A stretch of 64,000 nucleotides of DNA from Pyrus communis (taxonomy: Eukaryota > Streptophyta > Magnoliopsida > Rosales > Rosaceae): contig NC_084810.1 in assembly GCF_963583255.1 (NCBI RefSeq), positions 5,053,751 through 5,117,750 of the forward strand. The letters run 5' to 3'. Position 1 is the stretch's first letter; the number at the start of each line of letters is the position of its first letter. Positions 19,874-29,159 of this stretch are shown here, one piece after another. A model generated the notes under the pieces. It was not told the DNA's origin and ran no database searches. It was given only the letters and a program-made list of their open reading frames with translations. Both the position numbers and the translations under genes were made by a program.

Positions 19874-21491
19874 TGTCACATCCCAGACCGGCTCCACCGT
19901 ATTACGATATTGTCTGTTTTGGGCCACGCTCTCACGATTTTATTTTTGGGTTTTGGCACGAAAACTTCCCAGGGGGTCACCCATCCTAAGATTGCTCTCG
20001 CCCGAGCTCGCTTAACTTCGGAGTTCCAATGGAATCCAAAGCCAGTGAGTTCCCAAATGGCCTCGTGCTATAAGGAGGGAAGTATGTACATATAAGGCAG
20101 ATCACCCCCTCTCCGTTGATCGATGTGGGATCTTACAATCCACCCAACTTAAAGGGGAACCCAGTGTCCTCGCCGGCACATCCGCACCGAATGGCAGAAT
20201 GGCTAGGAGCTCTGGAAGTTAGACCAAAAACTTGCAAAATTTCAGGTTTTCGTGAGGAAGGCGAGTACAGCTACTTGCAAGCGCATGGGCGCGTGGCTGC
20301 CTGTGTATGTTATTAAACTAAGTTAATTAGTAATATAGGGGAAATGTATCTCGAGGACGTACAGGGTCAAGCAAGGCTTGGAGGTTTCGTTTCAACTACG
20401 TATCTGTGAGTGGGCAGTTTATTCTTATATATATATATATATATGGCTCATAGTTTCCACAAATGCATTTAATGATTTACGCCTGTTATGCCACAATTTT
20501 AATTTAATTTGGTAATTATTGCCTTGTGATTGGAATTATAAAATGGATATGACATGTTCATATGCATAATTACCTGCTTATAAATATGGTATTGTGGTAG
20601 AATACTAAAATGATTCTACAAGACGTGTAGGTAAATTCAGGTGAGTTTAGTATATTGATTTGAATTGTATGGCATACACATATTCATATAGTTAGTTCAT
20701 CATTACTACACCCCGGTGTTAGTGCTCTCGCCCGGGCCCAGGGTCAGGGCTAGCCTTCACGTGTATGTTCACCTCCCACACCGTATGCTCGTCTTGGATC
20801 CAAGTTAGGTGCTAGCATGTCGTACAGGTCGCGTTAGACGACTCCGACTTGTAGGTGAATGCGATTAGTGCAAGCTTCACGTGATCGTAACACAAGAGCA
20901 TATATTATTATTACACCTAGCCTGTCGTACATGTCACATTAGGTGACTCCAACTTATGTGATAGTATAGATTGATAAGCATATGCCTATACTTATATTGT
21001 TGTTGAATTATTCCTGTTATGGCATATTTATGATATATATTGTTGGCATACATTAAATCTTCATACTAGTACGTAGTATGATTTTAAGGAAACTATACTT
21101 GTTTTATGGCGAGGGGTTACTATGTTCAAAAATAAAAGTTTTCTTACAAATATTGTTTTGCTGACCCACTCAACTTTGTTTTTTGCCCCTCCAGGTTTAG
21201 TAGCTGGGCTTATGTATAAATGAGGATGTTGGCAAATCTCATGAGATGGTTATCTTCAGTGGTATAACCGTAATCCTATTTTATTATGATGTCTTATGCT
21301 CTGACATCACGTGTGAATTGAGTTCAATCCCGCTCACTGCGCACTCTTTAGTTTAGGCACTTTTAGGTTTAAAATTTATTCACCATCATTTTCTCCACTA
21401 CACTATATTTTATGGCTTCGTCACCCTCCAGGTGTCGGCCATCACAGCTCGATTCGAATTCCAAGTGAACATTCTGGGTCGGGGTGTGTCA
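19874..21491 (+). mobile_element. Solo LTR (1618 bp) of a gypsy-like element with 5-bp target duplication
   Basis: The left end TGTCACATCCCAGACC and right end GGGTCGGGGTGTGTCA are imperfect inverted repeats with TG...CA termini. The flanks are AGAAT (19869-19873) and AGAAT (21492-21496), a perfect 5-bp target-site duplication. There is no internal coding region, so this is an unequal-recombination solo LTR. The 3' kilobase has the look of a long Del/Tekay-type gypsy LTR (assignment from memory, moderate confidence). The 5' 264 bp look like a complete Cassandra-type LTR in reverse orientation, including a 5S rRNA-like domain. Confidence 0.8.
19952..20050 (-). other. 5S rRNA-like domain inside the solo LTR
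   Basis: On the minus strand, AACTCCGAAGTTAAGCGAGC, then GGGCGAGAGCAATCTTAGGATGGGTGACC and CCTGGGAAGT closely follow the second half of plant 5S rRNA, including the internal Pol III promoter (A box, intermediate element and C box). The 5' third is diverged. It is a retroelement module as in Cassandra TRIMs, not a ribosomal gene. Whether Pol III reads it is unknown. Confidence 0.85.
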
Positions 21492-21505
21492 AGAATAATG
21501 CAAGA

Positions 21506-21507
<2 letters not shown>

Positions 21508-21564
<57 letters not shown>
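21508..21564. repeat. (AT)n microsatellite, left flank of the endogenous virus
   Basis: About 28 AT units directly abut the viral leader sequence. The matching tract at 29121-29153 lies on the other side, so the virus sits inside one AT tract. Confidence 0.97.
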
Positions 21565-21566
<2 letters not shown>

Positions 21567-21572
21567 AAATGG
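21559..21572 (-). other. Partial viral tRNA-Met primer-binding site at the integration junction
   Basis: The minus strand reads TTTGGTATATAT, where the first bases TGGTAT of a tRNA-Met primer site run straight into the host AT tract. On the far side of the insertion ORF1 starts only about 8 bases from the AT tract. The site is therefore split or lost at the junction. The split position is ambiguous because TAT is shared with the host repeat. Confidence 0.55.
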
Positions 21573-21759
21573 GGCGGAACTAACAACAGGCGGCAAAGCC
21601 GGCCATAGAATGTAAAGTGCGGAAGTAAAATATAAAATAGCAGCAGGAGGCATAGCCGTCCAAAGAATTTAAAGTGCAGAAATAAAACATATAAAAACAG
21701 AGTAGCATATCAAAATAATGAATTAAACGTAATGATGCAAATATATTTGGAAAATAAGT

Positions 21760-21765
21760 TTTATT
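21760..21765 (-). terminator. Viral polyadenylation signal AATAAA
   Basis: The minus strand reads CAATAAAAC about 200 bases downstream of the viral TATA box. This fits a caulimovirid terminally redundant transcript that passes the signal once and uses it on the second pass. Confidence 0.7.
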
Positions 21766-21960
21766 GAAAACTTACTGCAATGCAGATAACAAACAGGTAT
21801 TGCCTAATGGCAGATGAAACAAGTAAACAAAGAGATGGAGCTCGCAGGCATCCTGAATAATATGTATGTATTACAAGTGTTTGAATAATCTCAGAGAGAT
21901 ATGGTTGAACTGAGTTCTTGAAGTTAAAAACTTATGTTTCTTCTGAAGATGAATCCTCGT

Positions 21961-21967
21961 TATATAG
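21961..21967 (-). promoter_or_regulatory. Viral promoter TATA box
   Basis: The minus strand carries CTCTATATAACGAGG, a strong plant TATA box in the large intergenic region downstream of ORF2, preceded by tandem repeats at 22085-22165. Transcription would run through the leader and then, on the circular form, into ORF1. In the integrated copy it runs out into the AT tract instead. Confidence 0.7.
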
Positions 21968-22084
21968 AGCGAGGAGGTTGAATGAGACGTGGCCAAATGA
22001 TCCGGGAATCCCGCTGTCTGCTAAAGCTGGGTGAAAGAATAGTGAAGATGCTTTTGATTCTTTTACAAAAGTTAAATGAATAGT

Positions 22085-22165
22085 GACATTTTTGTTTTTC
22101 ACTATTTGTGAATAGTGACCTTTTTGTTTTCACTATTGTGAATAGTGACCTTTTTGTTTTTCACT
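22085..22165. repeat. Three tandem repeats upstream of the viral TATA box
   Basis: The motif GTGACCTTTTTGTTTTTCAC plus TATT, joined by GTGAATA, repeats about every 28-31 bp, three times. Each junction forms a small palindrome (AATAGTGAC against GTTTTTCACTATT). Position 120-200 bp upstream of the TATA box suggests an enhancer-like array; function is inferred. Confidence 0.75.
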
Positions 22166-22263
22166 ATTGAAGAATAATGCTTTGTCTTTTGCGGAAGAGA
22201 TGAAAACAGCTACTGCTGATGATGTTGCTGGGCTGACACAATCACATGGGCAAATATTGCTTC

Positions 22264-23610
22264 TCAGATATCAAATGGGTCCTGGGCATCTTGGAAATCT
22301 GCTTGATCAGCCCATTTGGCGGGAAGCTGAGACGAGGCATCAGAATTATCTGAATCTGAGTCCGAACCTTTTTTCTTTTGCAGCAATGCTGCTTCCGCCA
22401 TTAGCAGCTGAGCCATATCCAGCAGTTGGGTAGTTTTTTCTTTCTTTGAACTGGAGGACTTGGCTGACTTGGAAATTCCTTTGAGAGAGGAAGATGGACT
22501 AATGTCTGATAAAGACTGAACTGGTTCCTGAGTTTTTGGTAATTCAGGAAATTGCTGATGAATTGGCAAAGCTTGTGAGGACGAAGATGAAACTTTGATT
22601 GGCAGTGCCTGAAAAGATGCCTGGGGAAATTCCACTTTTACAAGATCAATAATTTTTTGGTGGTTGAATTTATCCCACCATTTTACCCATCTGGTTCTGT
22701 AAATACCACCGGTGTCCACTTCAAAGTTCCATTTGAGAATCCATGGGATCTTGTACTTGGCCATGAGCAGTGAAAAAATAGTAACTCTGTTGTCGAAACG
22801 ACTTCTGTCAAAACTGGGCTGGAAGTTGTTTGTGAGAACATGACGAAGGTCATCTGGAATGATGGAAGAGCTTGGGCCATGGGAAGCCCACCAATCTAGA
22901 AACCATGCAGGAAACCGCAATCTGAAATTTTTATCAAAAGTTATGAACCATGAATGACTAAAGTCTTCTGTCTGGTGGAGAAAAATGTTGGTCCATGCTT
23001 GGATATAATCATAGTAATTGTAATGATTGTTTGGGATGAGAACATGCTGGGTATGAAGGGGTTTTGTGTGAAAAAGGGGAATTCCCCATTCGAGTTCGGT
23101 AAGGAATTTTCCAATATGGAGTGAATGATACAATATTTTGTTTTGGTGAGTGGTACTGTAAATTGGCTTAATAGCAATGCTTTCTGTTTCTGAAAGGATA
23201 GCCTGGTAATATTTTAGGCTTTTATAGGATTCAGTTGGTAAGAAATGAAAATTTGGTGGAAGGAGTAATTTGGCAATGCGCTCTGGGGGTTGGTTTTTGT
23301 CAATATGAAGAGGAATGCTAAAAAGCTTTTCAGAATGAGGGTTCTGGACATATGGTGATGTTTTAGCATAGCTAGGTGTTTTTGGTTGTGAGGGAGCTGG
23401 AGAACGAACTGATGAGTAAGGATCATAAGGGGTGGCTAAGGCCGTTTGGTAATTTGGTCGGATATTTCCTACTGTTGATCCTAAGGGAGTAAATCTGTTT
23501 GTAATGGCGAGGGCCGATGAAGAGTCGGGAATAGACTCTTGTTTTACTGGTGCTGGGGTTTGGGTAAGGGTGGCTGGGAGCCTTCGTTGCTGAGTAGGAT
23601 TAGTACCCAT
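22264..23610 (-). CDS. Florendovirus-like ORF2 protein, function unknown
   Basis: A 448-residue frame on the minus strand. Its ATG at 23610 lies 11 bases before the end of ORF1, suggesting re-initiation after ORF1. The N-terminal 100 residues are Pro/Ser/Thr-rich. A compact Trp- and Tyr-rich central block follows (about 125-330), with WFLDWWASHG and KYKIPWILKW. The C-terminal third is Ser-rich with a Lys cluster (SSSSKKEK) and a Leu/Ala-rich helix, and ends acidic. I recognise it only by position as the second frame of florendovirus genomes; no enzymatic motif is visible. No stop or shift is present. Confidence 0.7.
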   Translation of the reverse strand: MGTNPTQQRRLPATLTQTPAPVKQESIPDSSSALAITNRFTPLGSTVGNIRPNYQTALATPYDPYSSVRSPAPSQPKTPSYAKTSPYVQNPHSEKLFSIPLHIDKNQPPERIAKLLLPPNFHFLPTESYKSLKYYQAILSETESIAIKPIYSTTHQNKILYHSLHIGKFLTELEWGIPLFHTKPLHTQHVLIPNNHYNYYDYIQAWTNIFLHQTEDFSHSWFITFDKNFRLRFPAWFLDWWASHGPSSSIIPDDLRHVLTNNFQPSFDRSRFDNRVTIFSLLMAKYKIPWILKWNFEVDTGGIYRTRWVKWWDKFNHQKIIDLVKVEFPQASFQALPIKVSSSSSQALPIHQQFPELPKTQEPVQSLSDISPSSSLKGISKSAKSSSSKKEKTTQLLDMAQLLMAEAALLQKKKGSDSDSDNSDASSQLPAKWADQADFQDAQDPFDI

Positions 23611-26600
23611 TCTTCCCCTGCAAAAATTCTCTGGTTAGAAAATCTGGGATGCAATTCTGGCTGCCTTTAATGTATTCAATATCAAAATCAAAAATACTTA
23701 ATATGGCTTGCCAGCGTGCAAAAATCTGTTTTGATGCAATATTTTGAACATCTTTTTGTAAAACATGTTTTGCAGATTTGCAATCAACACGAACTAAAAA
23801 TTTTTGATTTAATAAATCATCTTGGAATTTGCTAATACATAATACAATAGATAAAATCTCTTTTTTAATAGTACTATAATTAGCTTGAGCAGAATTCCAA
23901 ACTCCTGAATGGAAACGAACAATTTGTTCAGGAGCTTCGGAAGAAATTTTTTGTTTAAGGATACCTCCATAACCGATTTCAGATGCGTCGGTTTCGACTA
24001 TTTTGAGAGAGCCGGGAGTTGGAATGCCAAGGCAAGGCAAAGTCTTGACATGATTTTTGATCTGTTTGACAATGGAAGTATGATTTTGTGACCATGATGG
24101 AGGATTTTCCTTGAGACGATCAAACAAGGGCTTACATTGTTGACGCAGATGAGGATAAAATTCTGAAACATAATTGAGGGATCCAAGGAATCTTTGAAGC
24201 TGGGTTTTATCAATAATTTGATCTGGAAATTTATCAGCAAACTGGATGACTCGATCAATTGGTTGGATGGTAGACCTGTAAATATGGTAACCTAAAAATC
24301 TAACTTTGGTTTGAAATAACTTAATCTTAGATGCCGATACAACTAACCCATTGGACCTAATGATCCTAACAAATGCATGCAAATGCTTCCAATGTTCTTC
24401 TATTGATTTTGAGAAAATTAATACATCATCAATATAAACAATTGAAAAATGGCTGTATTGATTAAAAATTTCATTCATGATATTTTGAAATTCACTTGGT
24501 GCATTTTTCAAGCCGAAAGGCATTACATTCCACTCGTAATGTCCGAAAGGAGTTACAAAAGCAGTTTTGTATTTATCAGATTCATGAATTTGAATTTGCC
24601 AAAAGCCTGATTTCATATCAAATTTAGAAAAAACAGTTGCCTGAGAAAGTCTCTTTATCAAGTCTCTTTTGTTAGGAATTGGATATCGGATCCATTCTAA
24701 AACATCATTCAAAGGTTTGTAGTTAATAACCAGTCGTGGAGCACCGCGTTCTAATTCTGCGTTTTTCTGGACATAAAAAGCAGGGCATGACCATGGAGAT
24801 TTGCTTTTACGGATAATTCCTTTTTCTAAAAGTTGATTAATTTCAGTTTTACAAAACTCTAAAACTTCTTGATTCATTTGAATTGGTCGTGCTTTTGTGG
24901 GGATTTTTGACTCAATAAAATCTTTAACATAAGGTAGTTTAACAATATGTTGTTTTCTGTGCCAAAAAGCATTTGGAAGATCGGAACAAATTTCTTTAGT
25001 AAGCTTATCGGAAAACTGGCGAATAGAATCTAATAAAGATTTGTTTGTTAATTGTTCTTCAATTCTTTTGTGAAGAATTTCTTCCTGTAAAAAAACAATT
25101 TGTTGGGATTTTGCAGTAATCTGGTTGAGAGTTTTCGAAACATTATCTTTTTGAAGTTGTTTTAACTTTTTAAGATCTGTTTCCATGCAAAATTCAAAAG
25201 TAATTTTTTGGCCAAAAACCTTGGTAGAAATACAGTTATGATGAACTTTGAAAGGATAAATTAATGCAATGAAAGGGAGTCCCAAAATAACTGGATCAGA
25301 AATATTTTTGATTAAAACAAATGGAGTTTTAAAACAAATATTTTGTTGACAAACATGGGCTTTGGGAATTTCATATTTTAATTTCATCGGGGATTGATTT
25401 GCAGCGCTAAGTGTTTCCGTAGACTTGTGAAAATATTTAGTAGGTATTAATCCTTCTTGAATGCAATTTAAATCTGCACCTGAATCAATTAAAGCGATGG
25501 TTTCTAAATGAAAATCTTCGATTACTATCGTAACTTTAGAATACCATTTTCGAATTCTTATTTTATCTAAAAGACTTAAAACAAGTTCTTTTGAAGAAGA
25601 AGATTTAGCCGAGTGAGCGTCGGAATCGGAATTTGAGGAAGAACCATTTTGTTCTTGGACGAGTTCTTGCGTACGTACTCTACTGAGTTGTGAACGAATT
25701 TCGGTATTTTCGGATTTTAAAAACTTAATTTCCGATTTGATTTGATTAACTTCTTTTTGCAAATCTTTGAGGGTGATCTCCTTTTTGTTTTTATTAAAAC
25801 GTTCCAAAGTGGTACTGAGAGAAATCTTTTGAGAAGAAATTTGACTAGTGCCAGGTTCATGAGAAGAAATCAAATTTTTGAGTTTTTTCAAATAAAAAGA
25901 TTTTAAATCAGGGTCATCAACTTTACTAATTAATTCCATTAAAAACTCTTCTTGTTCTTCTTGCTTATTAAGCACTGAAATTTTGTTACAACAAGTGTCC
26001 GTGCACCCAAACTTAATGTTTGGCGAGGAGACGTCGCTAGAACTGCTAGAGTCGGAGACGGAAAAATCGGGATTTTTGTCAGATTGACTAGAGTCGGTAT
26101 TTCTAATTTCTAAAGCCTGGATAAGTTGAACCTTCTCTTCTTCAGAGATTTTCAGTTGGTTAATAACCTTTTTAACCTTGCATTCATTTGCATAATGACC
26201 AAATTTGTCACACTTGTAACATTTTCCCTTTTTATTTTGAAAATCCTTTTTAGACTTTCGAAAAGGTTTTTTGTTTGAAGATGGTTTTTCATAAAATTTA
26301 TTTGTCTGAAAAGGTTTGTTGGAAGATCTTTTGTTTTTATAAAATCTGGATTGATGTTTAGAAAACTTGCTGGTTTGTTGGGCTTTTTTCTTTTTACTCG
26401 AAGGAGCGATTGGAGGTAAACCATATTGTTCACAAAATGTTCCAAGTTCGTATTTAGCAATAGATTTATCTTTATGAACTTGTTTTGAAATCTTCATGTC
26501 GATACACATTTTCAATCCTTCCTTTTGAATAACATTAACTATGTTACCATAAGTAAGGGTATGATAAGGTATGACACCTTCTTCATTTACTAAAACATTT

Positions 26601-29113
26601 CGAATTTTGTGAGCAAAAAGATTTGGTAAACCATTGATAAATTTTTCTTTCCAAAAAGGTTGATTACTATCTTCCCGAAGCATAACTCTGGATATGAAAA
26701 CATCTTTATACCATCTGAAATCACTTAAGGTTGGACACCTTAAATTACTCAGTTGGTCGTGAATACGCGTAGTAACGTTGCTGGGTGTTCCTATAAAGTG
26801 TTCTATAATCGTATAAAGTAAAGTATTTACTCCGTCGGGTATTCCCTGTCCTATCGTTTCGTCAAAAATGGGAAATCCTTCCTCATCTTTTTTGACCGCA
26901 AAACGTATTTCATCTCTGGACTGAGAAGTTAAGTGCTTCTCCCACCAAGAATGAAGCATCCCGGTGAAACCAGTGACGAGAAGATCAACTATTTGTGTTT
27001 GTGTAAAATTGTGATTTGAAATGTAGCTATTAGCAACCATGGACATGTGTTGAAGTTTGTTCAAAAGTTCTTGTTCGGACAAGCCATCTATGTTCCACTC
27101 ATAAAGTTTGTCGGCAGAAACTGAAAATTGATTTTGAATATTTCGTTCTTCAAATTGAAGGTCAGGAGGAGTTGGCCTGGGATACCAGTTTTTTGTGAGA
27201 GAAGTAGGGTTGACCGGATGAGTACGAATACGTTTTAAATCAAAAGTTGGTTGAAGATCAATGTTTTGAAAAATATTTTCAATATTTTGGATAGCAGAAC
27301 TAGTTTCCGTGTCCTGAGAAGAATCAGAAGTATTTTCTTCTTCGACAGAAACATCATTGTTTTGCAAAACATTAACAACTTTCTCTTTTTTGAGCTCAGT
27401 GAGCATATGATCAATTTTTTGTAAAGTAGTCATGGATTTTAAAGCAGTGGAACTTGAAGCAGTATCAGTAAAATTTACTAAAGGTTTTTCTTTTGGAGAA
27501 GATTTTGGTTGAGACAATTTGTCGATTTTGGTTTCTATTTTGTCTAACTGTTTTCCAATGGTATGAAGACTTTGGTTTGTAAAATTATTCTGTTCAATGA
27601 CAGGTTTAAAACCAGAATCTTCTTTTGGAATTTTAAAAGGGGTTGCGGGGATGTTGGTATTACCAGTGGAAATCAAAATAGTTTCTTTGGGAGGATGACT
27701 GGAAGAAATCAAAGTTTTGTCTTCCTTAACCCAATTTTCTTTGGTAACAACCGTAACTTTATTTTTTGTTTCAAAATGTTTTTCAATAAAATCAAAGAAA
27801 GATATTTCAAATTGGTATTGTTCTACAAAAGCTTTCCATTCGGCATATATGGCTAGCTTTTCTTCATCACAATACTTTTTTCTAAAAATATTTCTTCTGG
27901 GGATGTTTTCCTCAGAAGCGATGTCAGCTTTAAGCTTCCTCCATCGGATTTTATGTGGTTTATTTAAAACAAGTAATTGGTGATTCACCGATGTTGTTTC
28001 AAAATCAGAAGGAGTTGGAGAAGTGGGTTCTTCTTGGTTTGGAGGATGATAAACAGGATGTGCAACTTGTGAAGAGGTGTCGACAGACTTTAATTTGAGT
28101 AAATCATTGACTAGATCTTGTTGTGCAGCTTCCTGCTCTTTTAACTTTTTGTTTACTAAAGATTTGATCAAATCTTGATCTCGACCCAGTCTATCGGTTG
28201 ACGTGGATCCAGAAAAAGACTGTCTGCTAGGAGTAAAAGATTTGTGTGACAAAACTGATTCACAAGATTTTCTTGCTGGACGATCAAAATTGATTTTAAC
28301 TGTGCCGTCAAAATATTGTTCAATGTTGTCGAGATTAACGAGGCTGTTTTGGACGGAAACCGGCTTACTTTCATTAATTAAACACCAATCCGAGGGGAGA
28401 CTGATGTCTGACCACCTAATGGTTCTTGGTACTCTAATGTTTGCGCTTTCTTGGGTTGTTTGGATTAAAAGAGTGTGGTCGCGAGGACTTTTGTTCAAAG
28501 CTTGAAAATTCATGTTTGTGCCAGTGACTTTGTAATAAATTCTAAAAATAAGTGCCAAAGGTTGTGTTCCTTCCAGGACTTGGTACCCGGAGGTTTTGAT
28601 ATTAAGAGTAAGAGCTTTTAAAACATGTGGGTCTGAAAGACTTATTGTGAGATCTGGAAAACAATCAAAATGGATAGGTCCGTTATAAAGACTTGATTCA
28701 ATCATTCCAAGAATACTATCGTTAAAATCAGTAAATCGGGCGTCACGAAGACATAAAAGAATAGAGGTATTAAGACCTTTTCGTGTTAAAGGTTTAACAG
28801 CGATTTGAACTAAACCAATGTGAAGATAGTTATGACCGTTTTTGCGATGTGCTTTGATTTGTTCTGGAGAAAATAATTGACAAGTCTCATGTTCTTTGCT
28901 AAGAGCATAAGCCTTCTCAACTGTTTTGACGTGATGTTCGGATTTAAAAGAGGTCAAAGACCATTTTTTCTTGTAAATATTTTGGGTTGAAACTTTTGGA
29001 ATGTTCCAGTCGGAAAAATCAATACTTTCGTCTGTTTGAAAATCCAATTTTTGTTCTTCATTGACAATGTCAGGTATAGTTCCTAAGGTGGATCTAGAGC
29101 TAGTGTTGGCCAT
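23600..29113 (-). CDS. Florendovirus-like ORF1 polyprotein (movement, capsid, protease, RT, RNase H)
   Basis: An 1837-residue frame without interruption. In order: a 30K-superfamily movement protein region (about 60-230); a Ser/Lys-rich linker with coiled-coil character; a capsid-like region (about 690-880); a CCHC zinc knuckle CYKCDKFGHYANEC (about 963-977); a coiled-coil and Ser-rich stretch; an aspartic protease with LIDSGAD (about 1206); reverse transcriptase with MPFGLKNAP and catalytic YIDD (about 1559); and RNase H with TDAS (about 1705). These run the caulimovirid replication cycle: packaging, processing and copying pregenomic RNA. The ATG is the first in frame and lies next to the right integration junction. 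An intact frame suggests a fairly recent insertion or a young family. Confidence 0.9.
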   Translation of the reverse strand: MANTSSRSTLGTIPDIVNEEQKLDFQTDESIDFSDWNIPKVSTQNIYKKKWSLTSFKSEHHVKTVEKAYALSKEHETCQLFSPEQIKAHRKNGHNYLHIGLVQIAVKPLTRKGLNTSILLCLRDARFTDFNDSILGMIESSLYNGPIHFDCFPDLTISLSDPHVLKALTLNIKTSGYQVLEGTQPLALIFRIYYKVTGTNMNFQALNKSPRDHTLLIQTTQESANIRVPRTIRWSDISLPSDWCLINESKPVSVQNSLVNLDNIEQYFDGTVKINFDRPARKSCESVLSHKSFTPSRQSFSGSTSTDRLGRDQDLIKSLVNKKLKEQEAAQQDLVNDLLKLKSVDTSSQVAHPVYHPPNQEEPTSPTPSDFETTSVNHQLLVLNKPHKIRWRKLKADIASEENIPRRNIFRKKYCDEEKLAIYAEWKAFVEQYQFEISFFDFIEKHFETKNKVTVVTKENWVKEDKTLISSSHPPKETILISTGNTNIPATPFKIPKEDSGFKPVIEQNNFTNQSLHTIGKQLDKIETKIDKLSQPKSSPKEKPLVNFTDTASSSTALKSMTTLQKIDHMLTELKKEKVVNVLQNNDVSVEEENTSDSSQDTETSSAIQNIENIFQNIDLQPTFDLKRIRTHPVNPTSLTKNWYPRPTPPDLQFEERNIQNQFSVSADKLYEWNIDGLSEQELLNKLQHMSMVANSYISNHNFTQTQIVDLLVTGFTGMLHSWWEKHLTSQSRDEIRFAVKKDEEGFPIFDETIGQGIPDGVNTLLYTIIEHFIGTPSNVTTRIHDQLSNLRCPTLSDFRWYKDVFISRVMLREDSNQPFWKEKFINGLPNLFAHKIRNVLVNEEGVIPYHTLTYGNIVNVIQKEGLKMCIDMKISKQVHKDKSIAKYELGTFCEQYGLPPIAPSSKKKKAQQTSKFSKHQSRFYKNKRSSNKPFQTNKFYEKPSSNKKPFRKSKKDFQNKKGKCYKCDKFGHYANECKVKKVINQLKISEEEKVQLIQALEIRNTDSSQSDKNPDFSVSDSSSSSDVSSPNIKFGCTDTCCNKISVLNKQEEQEEFLMELISKVDDPDLKSFYLKKLKNLISSHEPGTSQISSQKISLSTTLERFNKNKKEITLKDLQKEVNQIKSEIKFLKSENTEIRSQLSRVRTQELVQEQNGSSSNSDSDAHSAKSSSSKELVLSLLDKIRIRKWYSKVTIVIEDFHLETIALIDSGADLNCIQEGLIPTKYFHKSTETLSAANQSPMKLKYEIPKAHVCQQNICFKTPFVLIKNISDPVILGLPFIALIYPFKVHHNCISTKVFGQKITFEFCMETDLKKLKQLQKDNVSKTLNQITAKSQQIVFLQEEILHKRIEEQLTNKSLLDSIRQFSDKLTKEICSDLPNAFWHRKQHIVKLPYVKDFIESKIPTKARPIQMNQEVLEFCKTEINQLLEKGIIRKSKSPWSCPAFYVQKNAELERGAPRLVINYKPLNDVLEWIRYPIPNKRDLIKRLSQATVFSKFDMKSGFWQIQIHESDKYKTAFVTPFGHYEWNVMPFGLKNAPSEFQNIMNEIFNQYSHFSIVYIDDVLIFSKSIEEHWKHLHAFVRIIRSNGLVVSASKIKLFQTKVRFLGYHIYRSTIQPIDRVIQFADKFPDQIIDKTQLQRFLGSLNYVSEFYPHLRQQCKPLFDRLKENPPSWSQNHTSIVKQIKNHVKTLPCLGIPTPGSLKIVETDASEIGYGGILKQKISSEAPEQIVRFHSGVWNSAQANYSTIKKEILSIVLCISKFQDDLLNQKFLVRVDCKSAKHVLQKDVQNIASKQIFARWQAILSIFDFDIEYIKGSQNCIPDFLTREFLQGKNGY

Positions 29114-29119
29114 TGAACT

Positions 29120-29120
<1 letters not shown>

Positions 29121-29153
<33 letters not shown>
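29121..29153. repeat. (AT)n microsatellite, right flank of the endogenous virus
   Basis: About 16 AT units between the viral ORF1 start and the resumed RLP unit C. It is the other half of the tract at 21508-21564. Confidence 0.97.

Positions 29154-29159
<6 letters not shown>

Larger units (their letters stand above)
21565..29120 (-). mobile_element. Endogenous caulimovirid (florendovirus-like), nearly complete and with open frames
   Basis: A single viral genome equivalent of about 7.56 kb in minus orientation. In order: ORF1 polyprotein (movement protein, capsid, protease, RT, RNase H), ORF2 overlapping its end by 11 bases, then a non-coding region with a promoter, poly(A) signal and leader. 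Two ORFs in this arrangement, with movement, capsid and polymerase functions all in ORF1, are the florendovirus layout as I know it. There are no LTRs, no integrase and no target duplication. Both ends lie in (AT)n. The leader ends at TTTGGTAT, the first bases of an initiator-tRNA-Met primer site, so the genome was opened at the primer site. Described as an old integrated copy; no activity is implied. Confidence 0.85.

Noticed and set aside
19952..20050. A real 5S rRNA gene
   Set aside because: The 5' third is diverged, there is no tandem 5S array, and the block lies inside an LTR with TG...CA ends and a target duplication.
19874..20137. A stand-alone Cassandra solo LTR
   Set aside because: No target duplication flanks 19874-20137 itself. 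The AGAAT duplication instead brackets 19874-21491. Kept as a module of the larger LTR.
22941..28505. Secondary ORFs on both strands within the viral region
   Set aside because: They are shadows of ORF1 and ORF2 in other frames, without known caulimovirid counterparts.
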